A stretch of DNA of 64,000 bases from an uncultured Bacteroidota bacterium (GCA_900696575.1 CAADHD010000004.1:27201-91200), one strand, 5' to 3'; counted from the first letter of the stretch, positions 42,969 through 52,680 are shown. Numbers and translations: made by a program. Notes: generated from the letters alone by a model not told the origin.

Positions 42969-44744
42969 TTAATGCTGCTCTGTCTGATTTTCAAACACTC
43001 CCGATTTCTTTACCGCCATTCTGAAAACAAAGAAAAACGTTAAAGCGCCTGCGCTCCACATCCATGCTTTGGAAGTTTCCTGAAAAATAAAATAGCCGGT
43101 GGCAAACAGTACGCTGTAAGTCATCATAGCAGCGCTTATCCAACAGATGAAAAGCGGAATAAGAGAGCCGGTTTTCTGCATATTCAATTTTAAACGTACC
43201 GGATTCCAACATCCCTGCGGCTGAACTTTTTTATAAAAGGCATGAAGCGTTTCCTCTTTTTCAGGTTTGGTAAGGAAGGTAATGATAACCCATGCTGCCG
43301 TTGTAATGCCGATGGTAAAGAAAAAGCTCTGAGGAAATTCAAGATGCAGCACAAACTTTGAAACGGCATAAGCAGCAAATGGTGTAAGCGTAGCCGTGAT
43401 TTCGCTCCATGCATTGATACGCCACCAGTACCAGCGGAGAATCAGCACAAGTCCTAATCCTGCACCGCATTCAATCACAAAGCTCCAGACACCGGAAATG
43501 GTAGTTATCTGTGTAGTGACAAACAGGCCGATAGCCATCGTCAGAAATGTAACTGTACGCCCGGCAGCAACATAGCTGCGTTGCGCTTTCTCTTCAGACG
43601 AAAATTTTTCAGGTGGTTTGATAAAACGTTTGTAAAGGTCGTTGACTAAATAACTGCTGCCCCAGTTAAGTTGTGTGGCAATGGTACTCATATAGGCAGC
43701 CAGAAAAGCAACGAGCAATAATCCTTTTAAACCGGCCGGAAGAAAATCTTTCATCGCCATTACATAGCCGAGTTTTTTATCTGTATCACCCAGTTCAGGG
43801 TAGAGAATGATGGTACAAAGCCCAACGATAATCCAGGGCCAGGGACGCAGGCAGTAATGCGCCATCTGAAAAAACAGGGTGGCATAAATGCTTTCTTTCT
43901 CGGTGCGTGTGCTCATCATACGCTGCGCCACGTAGCCGCCACCTCCCGGCTCAGCGCCAGGGTACCAGCTGAATGCCCAGATACTGAGATAAGCAAAAAA
44001 AGAAGCCACACTCAGGGTAAGCACTGTGCCTGCAGAACTTCCATCGCCAATCACCGGAAAGAAGTCAAGGCTTGAAGCCGGCAGTTGATTTTTCAATCCT
44101 GCAATGCCGCCTATTTTATCGCTGTCAAGAACAAGAAAGGCCAGCACTATGCAGCCTGTCATGGCAATGACAAACTGAACGGCATCGGTAACCGTTACGC
44201 CCCACAGGCCACTCAGTGCCGAATAAAAAGCGGTTATCAGCATGGCTCCGGCTACATACCATAATGCTTCGCTTTCGGGAATGTTGAAGAACACCCGCAG
44301 AATGGTAATCAAGGCTACATTGACCCATCCGATGATGATGCAGTTCATAAATACACCGAGATAAACAGCTTTGAATCCGCGCAGCCATGCAGCAGGTTTG
44401 CCGCTGTACCGGAATTCAATCAGTTCCACTTCGGTAAGAATTCCGCTTCGCCTCCATAGCCGCGCAAAGAAGAACGTGGTGAGCATACCACCAAAAAGCA
44501 TATTCCACCAAAGCCAGTTTCCGGCAACGCCATGCTGCGCCACGAGTTCGTTAACAGCAAGCGGAGTATCGGCAGCGAAGGTGGTAGCTACCATGCTAAG
44601 CCCGGCTAAGTACCAGGGCATGGCTCTTCCGCCAAGAAAAAATTCGGAAAGATTTTTTCCCGCACGTTTGCTGAAGTAAAGGCCGATAAAAAGTGATAAT
44701 AGAAAGTAGGCAACAATGATGAGCCAGTCAATGCTTTGTAACAT
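42969..44744 (-). CDS. Sodium/solute symporter (SSS family)
   Basis: A 591-residue membrane transporter with about 13-14 helices. It begins LIIVAYFLLSLFIGLYFSKRA with the EFFLGGRAMPWYLAGLSMVATTF segment (shown in pieces) of SSS transporters. Conserved helices with SGLWGVTVTDAVQFVIAM and WAFSWYPGAEPGGGGYVAQRMM follow, and MSTIATQLNWGSSYLVND holds the usual sodium-site helix 8 area. The substrate is unknown; the ALDH genes downstream on the same strand might handle products of what it imports, but the spacing (134 bases plus a separate promoter) argues against one operon. Confidence 0.92.
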   Translation of the reverse strand: MLQSIDWLIIVAYFLLSLFIGLYFSKRAGKNLSEFFLGGRAMPWYLAGLSMVATTFAADTPLAVNELVAQHGVAGNWLWWNMLFGGMLTTFFFARLWRRSGILTEVELIEFRYSGKPAAWLRGFKAVYLGVFMNCIIIGWVNVALITILRVFFNIPESEALWYVAGAMLITAFYSALSGLWGVTVTDAVQFVIAMTGCIVLAFLVLDSDKIGGIAGLKNQLPASSLDFFPVIGDGSSAGTVLTLSVASFFAYLSIWAFSWYPGAEPGGGGYVAQRMMSTRTEKESIYATLFFQMAHYCLRPWPWIIVGLCTIILYPELGDTDKKLGYVMAMKDFLPAGLKGLLLVAFLAAYMSTIATQLNWGSSYLVNDLYKRFIKPPEKFSSEEKAQRSYVAAGRTVTFLTMAIGLFVTTQITTISGVWSFVIECGAGLGLVLILRWYWWRINAWSEITATLTPFAAYAVSKFVLHLEFPQSFFFTIGITTAAWVIITFLTKPEKEETLHAFYKKVQPQGCWNPVRLKLNMQKTGSLIPLFICWISAAMMTYSVLFATGYFIFQETSKAWMWSAGALTFFFVFRMAVKKSGVFENQTEQH

Positions 44745-44934
44745 GAGGAGCAGGTTGGAGGGCTAAAGTAAAAGAGTAGCGGAACAAATGAGCAATAGAA
44801 TAACAGAACATTTGAACAAATGAATGGAAAGAGAAATGATCCTAGGCAGAGTAACCTCAAGGGTATAATCGTGAGCATTGATTTAATGACAGGAAAATTG
44901 CTGAGAGCGAGGCGCTTTGATGAAGATGCTATAA

Positions 44935-45300
44935 TTACTCCTGAAACGGATAAAATGCATCTTCAATATGGCGAAGAGTGAAGGTGTTTTTTTCTTTGAT
45001 GATGGAAATAATATCGAAGCGCACAGGCATGTTCAGGTTATGATGATTGATGTAATAATCGGCAGCATCGGCTATGAGTTGCTGTTTTTTCAATGTAACC
45101 TGTTCTTCCGGTTCGCCAAAGAATGAAGTACTGCGGGTTTTTACTTCAATAAAAATGAGGGTGTTGTTTTTTCGGGCAATGATGTCCACTTCGGCTTTCT
45201 GCCACCGCCAGTTAGTCTCGAGAATTTCAAATTGATTTTTTTTCAGAAACTCAATGGCCTCCTGTTCTCCCTGTTTGCCAAGCCGGTTATGCTCTGCCAT
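44935..45300 (-). CDS. YraN-family (UPF0102) nuclease-fold protein
   Basis: A 121-residue protein with the PD-(D/E)xK nuclease-like core: RLGKQGEQEAIEFLKKN, then WRWQKAEVDIIARKNNTLIFIEVKTRS. The E, D and ExK residues of the fold are in place. Family members may act on Holliday junctions or other DNA, but the activity is not settled. It overlaps the LD-carboxypeptidase gene by 14 bases, an arrangement that suggests coupled translation. There is no other repair gene close by. Confidence 0.9.
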   Translation of the reverse strand: MAEHNRLGKQGEQEAIEFLKKNQFEILETNWRWQKAEVDIIARKNNTLIFIEVKTRSTSFFGEPEEQVTLKKQQLIADAADYYINHHNLNMPVRFDIISIIKEKNTFTLRHIEDAFYPFQE

Positions 45301-46201
45301 TTTCAGGATTGATAAAATTTATTTCACAACCCGAAGATTCAATTTTCAGATGCACTTCTGCACTCATGATTAAGGGTGTGTTATTGTCAATATGTCCGGC
45401 AGGAAAACCGAAACAGATGGGAAAGTCATATTCATTCACGGCATTGCGTATGATTTCTTCGGCCGTAAATCCGAAAGGAATGGTATTATCTTTCATTTCC
45501 GTCATACGGCCAACGACCAGTGCTTTGAGTTTTGAAAGTTTGCCGGCACGTTTCATGGCCATCATCATGCGGTCAACGTGATAGAGGTATTCATCAAGGT
45601 CTTCCAGAAAAAGTATTTTACCCTCGGTGTTGATGTCGGAAACAGAGCCGAGCAGCGAATACAGTACTGAAAGATTTCCACCGCAAAGAATTCCCGAAGT
45701 AATGCCAGCGCGGTTTTCATTATTCCATTCAAAATTTATCTGATAGTTTTCGCCTCTGAGTGCAGCCCATAGTTTATCCATGGTGTTTTTATCAGCCTTC
45801 GGAAAAGTAATAGCCATAGGAGCATGAAGCGTGGGAATCTGAAAATGTTTTGGCACATGCGAATGAATCACTGTAAGGTCGCTGAAGCCAATCATCCATT
45901 TCGGATTTTTAAGAAATTCAGTGAAATCAAGTTTGTCAATCAATCGTACCGTACCGTAACCGCCACGCGCAAAAAGGATGGCTGATGTTTCCGTATCATT
46001 CAAAGCTGCTTGAAAATCTTCCAGTCTTTGCTCATCCGTTCCTGCCCACTGGTGAAATGAGGCATAAAGATTTTTCCCCTCCTTGATACGATAGCCCTGT
46101 GCTGCCAATATCTTAATGGCAGGCTGCATTTCCTCGCGGCTTACTTTCCGCGCAGGAGCTATAAGAGAAATAACTGAGCCGGGTTGAAGCGCTTTTAACA
46201 T
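45287..46201 (-). CDS. LD-carboxypeptidase (S66 family)
   Basis: A 304-residue serine peptidase of the LdcA family, which trims D-Ala from tetrapeptides in murein recycling. The catalytic residues are Ser107 (MIGFSDLT), Glu200 (ILFLEDLDEY) and His270 (FGFPAGHID), and the substrate loop FARGGYGTVRLID is present. The family is cytoplasmic; no signal peptide is seen. The dipeptide epimerase gene at 13089 would act on other murein fragments, so both may serve peptide recycling. Confidence 0.94.
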   Translation of the reverse strand: MLKALQPGSVISLIAPARKVSREEMQPAIKILAAQGYRIKEGKNLYASFHQWAGTDEQRLEDFQAALNDTETSAILFARGGYGTVRLIDKLDFTEFLKNPKWMIGFSDLTVIHSHVPKHFQIPTLHAPMAITFPKADKNTMDKLWAALRGENYQINFEWNNENRAGITSGILCGGNLSVLYSLLGSVSDINTEGKILFLEDLDEYLYHVDRMMMAMKRAGKLSKLKALVVGRMTEMKDNTIPFGFTAEEIIRNAVNEYDFPICFGFPAGHIDNNTPLIMSAEVHLKIESSGCEINFINPENGRA

Positions 46202-46255
46202 GACTGATTAACGGGGCTAATGTAAATACTGCCCGCTGATCTCATCTCATCTCCG

Positions 46256-46263
46256 TTACTTTG
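46256..46263 (+). promoter_or_regulatory. -7 box (TTACTTTG) for the 46272 gene
   Basis: Seven of eight bases of TAnnTTTG, ending eight bases before the ATG at 46272, in a short divergent spacer with the LD-carboxypeptidase gene. Confidence 0.4.
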
Positions 46264-46271
46264 CTACATTC

Positions 46272-47282
46272 ATGGATCTGATATCACATTTTGTAACAGG
46301 CGCTGCTATTGGCGAGTTTATCATGCGTAAGCATGCAGGCAAGCGCGCGCTGTATGCAGGCGGACTGGTGGCCCTGCTGCCGGATATAGATGCAGCGGCA
46401 AATTTTTTTTATGACCCGGCTACGGCTGCTTACCTGCACCGCGGCATTACCCATTCATTTCTGTTTGCTATTGTTATCAGCCCTGTACTGGCATTTCTTT
46501 TCGCAAAAATGTTCCGCACCGGCCGCGCACCGTTTTTTCATGCCGCTCATTTTTATTTTCTCGTTTTGCTTTCGCACATAGCGCTTGATTTATTTACCAC
46601 TTACGGCATCGGGCTTTTTGAACCCTTCAGCCATAAGCGATACACAACGAATAACATTTTCGTGGCCGACCCATTTTACACCTTGCCGCTGCTGGGTTCA
46701 TTCATAGCATTGGCCATCATGAAAAATGAAAATCCATTGCGCAGCCGCATTAACAAAATCGGCTTCGGGCTGGGAATGGCGTACATGGCTTTTACATTCA
46801 TCAACAAATACCATGTGCATCATGTCATCAAACAAAACCTGCAGGAGCAGAACATCAGCTATAAAAACTTTATGACCACACCCGCCCCTTTGAATAATTT
46901 TCTATGGTATGCAGTAGCCAAATCAGACCGCGGATGTTTTACAGCATATTACTCCATTCTTGACCATGAGAAGAAATTACAGTTTGATTATGTGCCGAAA
47001 AATGAAATGATACTTACCTTGTTTCAGGATAACGAGCTTATACCGGTTCTGAAAAAATTTTCGAAAGGATATTACTGTTTCACCAAAAAAGGAAAGCAGG
47101 TTTACTTTAATGATATCCGTTTCGGTCGGGCAGCCGGCTGGGCGGTGAAAGATTCGCGGTGGGTGTTTTCATACAACATTACCAATAACCCGAAAGGAGT
47201 AGAAGTGCTAAACCGCAGAGACATGGAGATTTCATTCGGAGAGGCATTCCGTAGCTTGGTTAAAAGGGCAAAGGGGATTTGA
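46272..47282 (+). CDS. YdjM-family membrane protein (putative metal-dependent hydrolase)
   Basis: A 336-residue protein of the YdjM/YbcI membrane family. The N-terminus has MDLISHFVTGAAIGEFI and a metal-like motif LLPDIDAAANFF, followed by HRGITHSFLFAIVISPVLAF and the later ALDLFTTYGIG. These His and Asp pieces match the phospholipase-like metal site suggested for the family. About five membrane segments occupy residues 1-200, then a soluble C-terminal domain of roughly 150 residues follows. The E. coli homologue is LexA-regulated; here no LexA box was identified. Substrate unknown. Confidence 0.88.
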   Translation: MDLISHFVTGAAIGEFIMRKHAGKRALYAGGLVALLPDIDAAANFFYDPATAAYLHRGITHSFLFAIVISPVLAFLFAKMFRTGRAPFFHAAHFYFLVLLSHIALDLFTTYGIGLFEPFSHKRYTTNNIFVADPFYTLPLLGSFIALAIMKNENPLRSRINKIGFGLGMAYMAFTFINKYHVHHVIKQNLQEQNISYKNFMTTPAPLNNFLWYAVAKSDRGCFTAYYSILDHEKKLQFDYVPKNEMILTLFQDNELIPVLKKFSKGYYCFTKKGKQVYFNDIRFGRAAGWAVKDSRWVFSYNITNNPKGVEVLNRRDMEISFGEAFRSLVKRAKGI

Positions 47283-47284
47283 TA

Positions 47285-49255
47285 TTATTTCAATATGGTA
47301 AACTCCACCCTGCGGTTGTCAGCTCGGCCTTCTTCGGTATCATTGGAAGCAACGGGCTTTGATTCGCCATACCCGGTTGCGGTCATCCTTTCGGGTTTTA
47401 TGCCGTTGTTCAGCAGGTAATTCATTACGGAATTGATCCTGTTTTGCGAAAGTTTGAGATTGTCTTCATCGCTGCCTACATTGTCGGTATGTCCGGACAG
47501 CGCAATCACCATCTGTTGGTTTTCATTCAGCATGTTTACTACACGGTTGAGTTCAGGAAAAGATTCAGGTTTCAGTTCTGATTTCCCGAAATCGAAAAAG
47601 ATATTATTAAGCCTTACGGTTTCACCGGCAATAGCGGGGACGAGATATAAATCACGTTTTATTTCAGTGAATTCTTTGAGTTCTGTAGCATCAAGATTAT
47701 CGGAAACAGAAACAAAACCTTTGGCCGAAGCCAGGAATCCATAATTATTTCCATAGGGAAGAATGATTTTATAATCACCGGTTCCGGAAGTGCTGTGAGC
47801 AATACCTGCAAGTTGTCCGTTGCTGAGGTATTCATAATTTACGGATGCATTGCCAATGGGTTCATTGGTTTTCTGATTGAACACAGTTCCGTAAACCATC
47901 ACCACAGGCTGCGGTTTTATTTCTTCTTTTATTCGTATCCGGAAGATGTCGCCATCTTTAACATAGTAGGCATAATCGCCTTTGGCAGGTATAGTGTAAT
48001 AAGCGTCCCATGAATCGGAATTGAGAGGCGGGCCGAGGTTGAGCGGCTCACTCCAGTTTTGCCAGGTATCGTCAAGCCTTCGCGACATATAGATATCGGA
48101 ACTGCCAAATCCATTGAAACCATCAGAAGCATAAAAGAGGGTAGCATTGTCGGCAGCCAGAAAAGCACAGCATTCTCTTCCTGATGAATTGATTTGGCTG
48201 CCAAGATTTTTTGGTTCGCTCCATGAACCATCCGACTGAAGAAACGAGACATACAGGTCGCTTTCTCCTCGTGTATCTTCCCTGCGAACATTCATAAAAA
48301 TTTTCATTCCGTCATTACTCATGTAGCAGTTGAAATAGCGGTCGGAATTCACAAAGTTTTTCACCTTAGCATTCTCCGGGAAACTCCACCCTTCAATCGT
48401 TTTGCGCGAAAAAGAAAAACCATTGCCCCATGAGTTTGGGTCTTTGAAATACTGGCCGGCAAGCAGCATGGTGTTTCCGTCAGGCGTAATGGCATTTACA
48501 GAGTTATGATGATTAGTGTTTAACGGAGCACCCATGTCTTTCAGCAAGGTCCATTCTCCGTTTTCGTCCAGAGTTGAATACCAGATTTCATCATCATCAT
48601 GATGAGGCGGATAATCTTTACGATTCACAAACAATGTTTTTCCATCAGGAGAAATAAGAGGATGTACTTCCGTGTATTTAGAATTGATGTTCGGGCCGAG
48701 AGGTTCCGGTTCAGAGTAAAACAATATTTCAACAACGGTTTTAACTTCGGATTTTGGTTCTTCGTGATGATTGGCAATTCCAATAGCATCAACCTGATTA
48801 ATGCCAGGAGTTGCCCGGCAGTCAATAGAAATTTTTACGGAAGCTACTTCATATTCTGTTTCTTCAATTTTTATTTGGTTAAAACGGCTGAACAGTTTCA
48901 GGGTATCAGCGCTTTTTTTCAGTATTTCATGTTCAGTATTTTTTGTGTCAATCAATATAATTTTCACTACGGCTCCGGGATTGAAATTTTCAGCAATGAT
49001 GACCTGTTTTATTTTCATTGGTTTCTCAAAACCTACATGAAGAAACTCTCGTCTGTCATCGGTAGCGGCTTCCCATGCCGTAGCGCTGTAACCTTTAGAA
49101 GGCATGGAATTAGGTTCACCTAAAACCTGATTGGCCGAGTAGGAGGTATAATCTTTCTGAGAAGAATAGTTAATTACTTTCGATGCCCATTGAATTTCCT
49201 GTGCAGAAGCAAAAGTTTGCAACAGGATACAGATTAATGTCAGAACGATTTTCAT
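47285..49255 (-). CDS. OmpA-family protein with PD40 beta-propeller
   Basis: A 656-residue protein from MKIVLTLICILLQTFASAQ at 49255; the longer frame from 49603 would overlap the PQQ-propeller gene and is rejected. After the signal peptide is a discoidin-like N-terminal domain (about residues 25-145; ASKVINYSSQKDYTSYS and FEKPMKIKQVIIAENFNPG). PD40/WD40-like propeller repeats follow (PDGKTLFVNRKDYP, TPDGNTMLLAGQYF and NDGMKIFMNVRRED), then a carboxypeptidase-regulatory domain near residues 490-560. The final OmpA domain (FDFGKSELKPESFPEL and LSGHTDNVGSDEDNLKLSQ) binds peptidoglycan. These proteins link the outer membrane to the wall. It is the last gene of a run of propeller genes. Confidence 0.92.
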   Translation of the reverse strand: MKIVLTLICILLQTFASAQEIQWASKVINYSSQKDYTSYSANQVLGEPNSMPSKGYSATAWEAATDDRREFLHVGFEKPMKIKQVIIAENFNPGAVVKIILIDTKNTEHEILKKSADTLKLFSRFNQIKIEETEYEVASVKISIDCRATPGINQVDAIGIANHHEEPKSEVKTVVEILFYSEPEPLGPNINSKYTEVHPLISPDGKTLFVNRKDYPPHHDDDEIWYSTLDENGEWTLLKDMGAPLNTNHHNSVNAITPDGNTMLLAGQYFKDPNSWGNGFSFSRKTIEGWSFPENAKVKNFVNSDRYFNCYMSNDGMKIFMNVRREDTRGESDLYVSFLQSDGSWSEPKNLGSQINSSGRECCAFLAADNATLFYASDGFNGFGSSDIYMSRRLDDTWQNWSEPLNLGPPLNSDSWDAYYTIPAKGDYAYYVKDGDIFRIRIKEEIKPQPVVMVYGTVFNQKTNEPIGNASVNYEYLSNGQLAGIAHSTSGTGDYKIILPYGNNYGFLASAKGFVSVSDNLDATELKEFTEIKRDLYLVPAIAGETVRLNNIFFDFGKSELKPESFPELNRVVNMLNENQQMVIALSGHTDNVGSDEDNLKLSQNRINSVMNYLLNNGIKPERMTATGYGESKPVASNDTEEGRADNRRVEFTILK

Positions 49256-49272
49256 TTCATCTGAAAATATCA

Positions 49273-49321
49273 GCGCCTCCGGGCCTGAGCGGTAAAATGA
49301 AACGCTAAAGCACAGAGGCGC
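49273..49321. repeat. Inverted repeat between the propeller gene and the OmpA-family gene
   Basis: GCGCCTC (49273-49279) and GAGGCGC (49315-49321) are perfect seven-base arms around a 35-base loop that contains a short AGCG/CGCT inner pair. It lies about 20 bases upstream of the OmpA-family ATG. It has no T-tract, so a leader structure is as likely as a terminator. Confidence 0.4.
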
Positions 49322-49337
49322 AAAATGTCTGAATTTT

Positions 49338-50981
49338 TTATTGAGTGGATAGTTTAGAAATGGTTTTCTTCTCCCAGATGTAAACATACATACCATCTTC
49401 CGACAGTTTCGATACAGAACCTTTGCGTGCATTATACATTTTGTACTTGCAGGTTTCAGCATCATAAGCAGCAATATCGTCATTTTCTCTCTGAAAAAGA
49501 ATGGTATTGCCAAACATGCCGGCAAATTCACCGGATTTCCAACGGCCGCTGTTAAGCAGTTTACCGGTTTCTTTACTGTGACCTGAAACGCCTTTCTCGC
49601 CAATTACAATTACACGGTCTTTGTAATCAATAATTTTTTGCGCATCGTTTATGTCGTCAGGCCCAAGAGGAACTTCATAAGCTTCTTTTCCGGTTTTAAT
49701 ATCGAGCGAATACAATGCTTTTCCGCTGCATACAATGAAATGGTTGCCGGAAACAAAACCATTGGTAATTCCTTTCCGGAATCGTTCGGAATCCCATAGT
49801 TTAGCGCCATTGGCAGCATCAAATGCCTGCACACCATTAGGTTTTACGTTGCGGTAATAAACCAGCCACCGTTCAATAATGGTATAAGAGCCATCGGCTT
49901 CGCGTTTTCTCTCATAGATGTAAGCCTGACATTCAATCATACCTCCGATTTGAAGTATGAGCATTCCGTCAGCGTAATACAAACCGGGCAATGCGCGTGC
50001 TTCTTTAATTTCTGGCGAAGTCCATATTAGTTTTCCGGAGTTCAAATCATACTTTTTAATATACTGACTTTTCTTGTCTTTCATGTCTATTACATACACG
50101 TCATTGCCAACAATCAGAGGATCGGCCACTACACCGTAGCAACCGAAACGTTTTGCATTAGCAGGCTTGCTTATGACGTTAATGTCGGCATCAAAAGCAG
50201 CAGTCCATTGCTGGGCTCCTGTATTGTAATCATACACTTGCAATCCGCGCAGATAAAGAAAAACTTTGCTGCCTTCAATTTTAATTTTTGCAGTGGGTTC
50301 TCGGGTGATGACTTTGCGTTCTGTCAAACCGATATAAGTTTGATCCCAGGCTACATCACCATTTTTCATGTTGATTTTTACAATCTGATTTTTAAAACCG
50401 GCAAAAAGTGAAGCAAGTCCTGTGGGTTTATAGTTAAGCATTACAATGTGACCATCATTACCAACAGAGTAAGCGCCAACCACTCCTTTAAACTTAGTGG
50501 TTGTCCATATTTCTTCACCGGTGCGTGCATTAATCATGGTGAGGGATGCTTTGCCTGAGATAGCGAACGCTTCCAATTCTGGAATATAAATCACCGCTTC
50601 ATCCGTAACATCCTGATATTTATCTGACATCCACAGGAAATTTCCGGTCTGAATGTCAATGCAGGCAACTTTATCTTTTCCGGCTTTGCGGTCGAAAAGA
50701 AAAAGCACATTGGCATCCCACATGGGTATCTGCTCATCTACTTTGTTGAGGCCGGGAGCAATGTCTTTGAAGCGCTTTGTCCACATGATGCTGCCGTCCT
50801 GATTTTTACAGACAGTAATTTCTTTTTCGCTGGCACCATACAGAAATCCTTTTTGGTCGCTTACCCCCTGACTTTCGAACCGGTGGTCGCATTTGGTTTC
50901 CCAAACGGTTTTCATTTCTTCCTGTGCAAGCAGAGCGGTTGCATAGAGGAAAAAGAACAGAGTAATCAATTGTTTTTTCAT
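49338..50981 (-). CDS. PQQ-type beta-propeller secreted protein
   Basis: A 547-residue protein with a signal peptide ending LLAQ and PQQ-like propeller blades throughout, each with an A-x-D/N-x-x-G-x-x-x-W pattern: NQDGSIMWTKRF, DIQTGNFLWMSDK, NARTGEEIWTTTKFKG, NMKNGDVAWDQ, DYNTGAQQWTAAF, DLNSGKLIWTS and DAANGAKLWDSERFRK. The last blade ends KKTISKLSTQ. It has no catalytic motif of the dehydrogenases, so it is a binding or sensing propeller rather than a quinoprotein enzyme. It starts 24 bases after the small signal-peptide gene upstream on the same strand. Confidence 0.9.
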   Translation of the reverse strand: MKKQLITLFFFLYATALLAQEEMKTVWETKCDHRFESQGVSDQKGFLYGASEKEITVCKNQDGSIMWTKRFKDIAPGLNKVDEQIPMWDANVLFLFDRKAGKDKVACIDIQTGNFLWMSDKYQDVTDEAVIYIPELEAFAISGKASLTMINARTGEEIWTTTKFKGVVGAYSVGNDGHIVMLNYKPTGLASLFAGFKNQIVKINMKNGDVAWDQTYIGLTERKVITREPTAKIKIEGSKVFLYLRGLQVYDYNTGAQQWTAAFDADINVISKPANAKRFGCYGVVADPLIVGNDVYVIDMKDKKSQYIKKYDLNSGKLIWTSPEIKEARALPGLYYADGMLILQIGGMIECQAYIYERKREADGSYTIIERWLVYYRNVKPNGVQAFDAANGAKLWDSERFRKGITNGFVSGNHFIVCSGKALYSLDIKTGKEAYEVPLGPDDINDAQKIIDYKDRVIVIGEKGVSGHSKETGKLLNSGRWKSGEFAGMFGNTILFQRENDDIAAYDAETCKYKMYNARKGSVSKLSEDGMYVYIWEKKTISKLSTQ

Positions 50982-51005
50982 ATTGAAGTTGTTTTTGTTT
51001 TTTAA

Positions 51006-51404
51006 TTATTTGAATTGAAAGGTGTATTGAAATTTGTAAGACTTGTCGCGGGGTACTTTAAAACCGAACACAATGGTCCTTACCAGATCTTTTGCCCGGT
51101 TCTGCATCTTGATATCATCAGCATCGGATGAAACCATGAACACACTCAGCACCTGCCCTTTATCATGAACAGTTATATCAAGAATATATTCTCCTTTGAT
51201 GTTTTGCTTGGCAGCTTGCTGAAGGAATACCGTACCGGGGGCCATCAGCGAATCCAATTCTGCTTTGGCTTGCGAAACCACGTGGTCATATTCCTGCAGC
51301 AGTTTCTTTTTCTGGCAGAACGATTTTCCGGGAATGAAAGTAACCAAAGCTGTCAAGGCAATTAGAAACAGGCTTTTGACGGATATTATGGATGAGGAAA
51401 TCAT
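51006..51404 (-). CDS. Small secreted protein, unknown function
   Basis: A 132-residue protein with a long signal peptide (MISSSIISVKSLFLIALTA, ending SFC or SFCQ). The mature part contains GEYILDITVHDKGQVLSVFMV and ends VPRDKSYKFQYTFQFK, a beta-rich pattern resembling TonB C-terminal-like folds. There is no enzyme motif. The cysteine at the signal end (KSFCQ) could be a lipobox cysteine, but the preceding residues do not fit well. It is in a row with beta-propeller genes on the same strand. Confidence 0.72.
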   Translation of the reverse strand: MISSSIISVKSLFLIALTALVTFIPGKSFCQKKKLLQEYDHVVSQAKAELDSLMAPGTVFLQQAAKQNIKGEYILDITVHDKGQVLSVFMVSSDADDIKMQNRAKDLVRTIVFGFKVPRDKSYKFQYTFQFK

Positions 51405-51480
51405 GAGACAAAACTATTTTGATATGAGGTCGTTGTAAATACCATCTGCAGGGTAAAATGCATCCGTGCCGGTACGGATA

Positions 51481-52611
51481 TTATTCAAGAAATTTCCAGA
51501 ATACCAATTTGTTGCCATAGCCAATAGCCATTGTTTCGCCATCGGGCAAAAATTCAAAGGATGCTCTGCCGATATGAGTGTTTTCAAGAATGCGGAAATC
51601 GTTCTTAAAAATTTTAAGCAAATCGCCAGTTGTGCGGTTATAAACCTGAACGGTATTAATGACGGCAAACCTTTGTTCAACAGAAGCTGCAGCGAAATAA
51701 TTTCCGAAACGGCTTTCTTTAAAAACCGGTTCGGCAGCATTGGTGGCATAGGTGGTACGGCTAACTTTACCGGTTAATGGATCAGCAACCTGCAGGTAGC
51801 CGTTTCGTTTGGCTCCTGAATTTAATCTTAGTCGGATGTTAGGGGCATTAAATAAAAAAAGTGAGCGTTCATCTTCGCTCAATCGCATGGCGAATACAAT
51901 ATCAAAAATATCATCGGCCATAAAAAGAGGTTTAAAGCTTTCTGCATCATAAAACTTAACAACCTGCCGGAATTTAACGGATTCTTTTATTGCCTTCTTG
52001 TCGTTACGTATGGAAGGGATGTTTTTCAAATCATCTTCTTTGGCGAACTGAGCCACAGCAATTTTTTTTCCTTCATCGGCAAAAGCAAAAGAAAAAGCAG
52101 CATCGGGAGGAGAGAATTTTTTTATTTCATCGCCTGACCTGACATCATAAAAGGTAATGGTTCCTTTATCGAGAACGGCAAGCGAACGGTTGTTGGCGGT
52201 AAAGCATGCGGTGTTCACATAGTTTTTTACATAGAGAATGTTTCCTGCACTTACATCCATCACCGCTACTTTGGAAGGGAGGTCTTTGTTCATGGCCCAG
52301 TCGGTGTAATATTGTTGAATGAGCAACAGGTAATTTCCGTCTCCCGACCATCGCATGTAGGATCCCCATCGGAAACCCTGTGATTCTGCTTTACGGATGA
52401 TCCTTTTTGAAGAAATATCATAAAACAGTATTTGATCTTTTGCTGTTGAAATGGCCAGTGTCTTGTGATCGGGCGAGAGTTCAATAGAGCATAGGTAATT
52501 TTGATTGCCTTCAAGCGAATCAATGGTGAAATTGTAATTCTGTGCAATTCCATCAAAGCAGATAAGAAAAAGCAAGAAAAATGGGAGATAGTAAAGCCGG
52601 CTTTTATGCAT
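51481..52611 (-). CDS. WD40-like beta-propeller secreted protein
   Basis: A 376-residue protein with a signal peptide ending GIAQ. Propeller blades carry L-S-P-D-x-x-x-L-A-I-type strands: LSPDHKTLAISTAKDQILFY, SGDGNYLLLIQQYY, TANNRSLAVLDKGTITFYD, ADEGKKIAVAQFAKED and LPDGETMAIGYGNKLVFW. Seven or so blades fit the length. A ligand or partner is not evident. It is the first gene on its strand in the propeller group, with about 95 bases to the response-regulator gene upstream. Confidence 0.82.
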   Translation of the reverse strand: MHKSRLYYLPFFLLFLICFDGIAQNYNFTIDSLEGNQNYLCSIELSPDHKTLAISTAKDQILFYDISSKRIIRKAESQGFRWGSYMRWSGDGNYLLLIQQYYTDWAMNKDLPSKVAVMDVSAGNILYVKNYVNTACFTANNRSLAVLDKGTITFYDVRSGDEIKKFSPPDAAFSFAFADEGKKIAVAQFAKEDDLKNIPSIRNDKKAIKESVKFRQVVKFYDAESFKPLFMADDIFDIVFAMRLSEDERSLFLFNAPNIRLRLNSGAKRNGYLQVADPLTGKVSRTTYATNAAEPVFKESRFGNYFAAASVEQRFAVINTVQVYNRTTGDLLKIFKNDFRILENTHIGRASFEFLPDGETMAIGYGNKLVFWKFLE

Positions 52612-52680
52612 CCTTAAAATTTTGGTAAAGATGCTTAGGTATTATAACGGAAATCAATACCGCTCTGCCGGGATTTTAAG

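Noticed and set aside
44606..44878. A 90-codon minus-strand frame across the symporter start
   Set aside because: It overlaps the symporter's first codons in another frame. The 190 bases between the symporter and YraN genes show no gene or structure.
49256..49603. Longer start for the OmpA-family protein
   Set aside because: It would overlap the PQQ-propeller gene by about 265 bases; the ATG at 49255 gives a clean signal peptide.
51414..51749. A 111-codon minus-strand frame overlapping the WD40-like gene
   Set aside because: It is in another frame of the propeller gene, with no signal peptide or domain.
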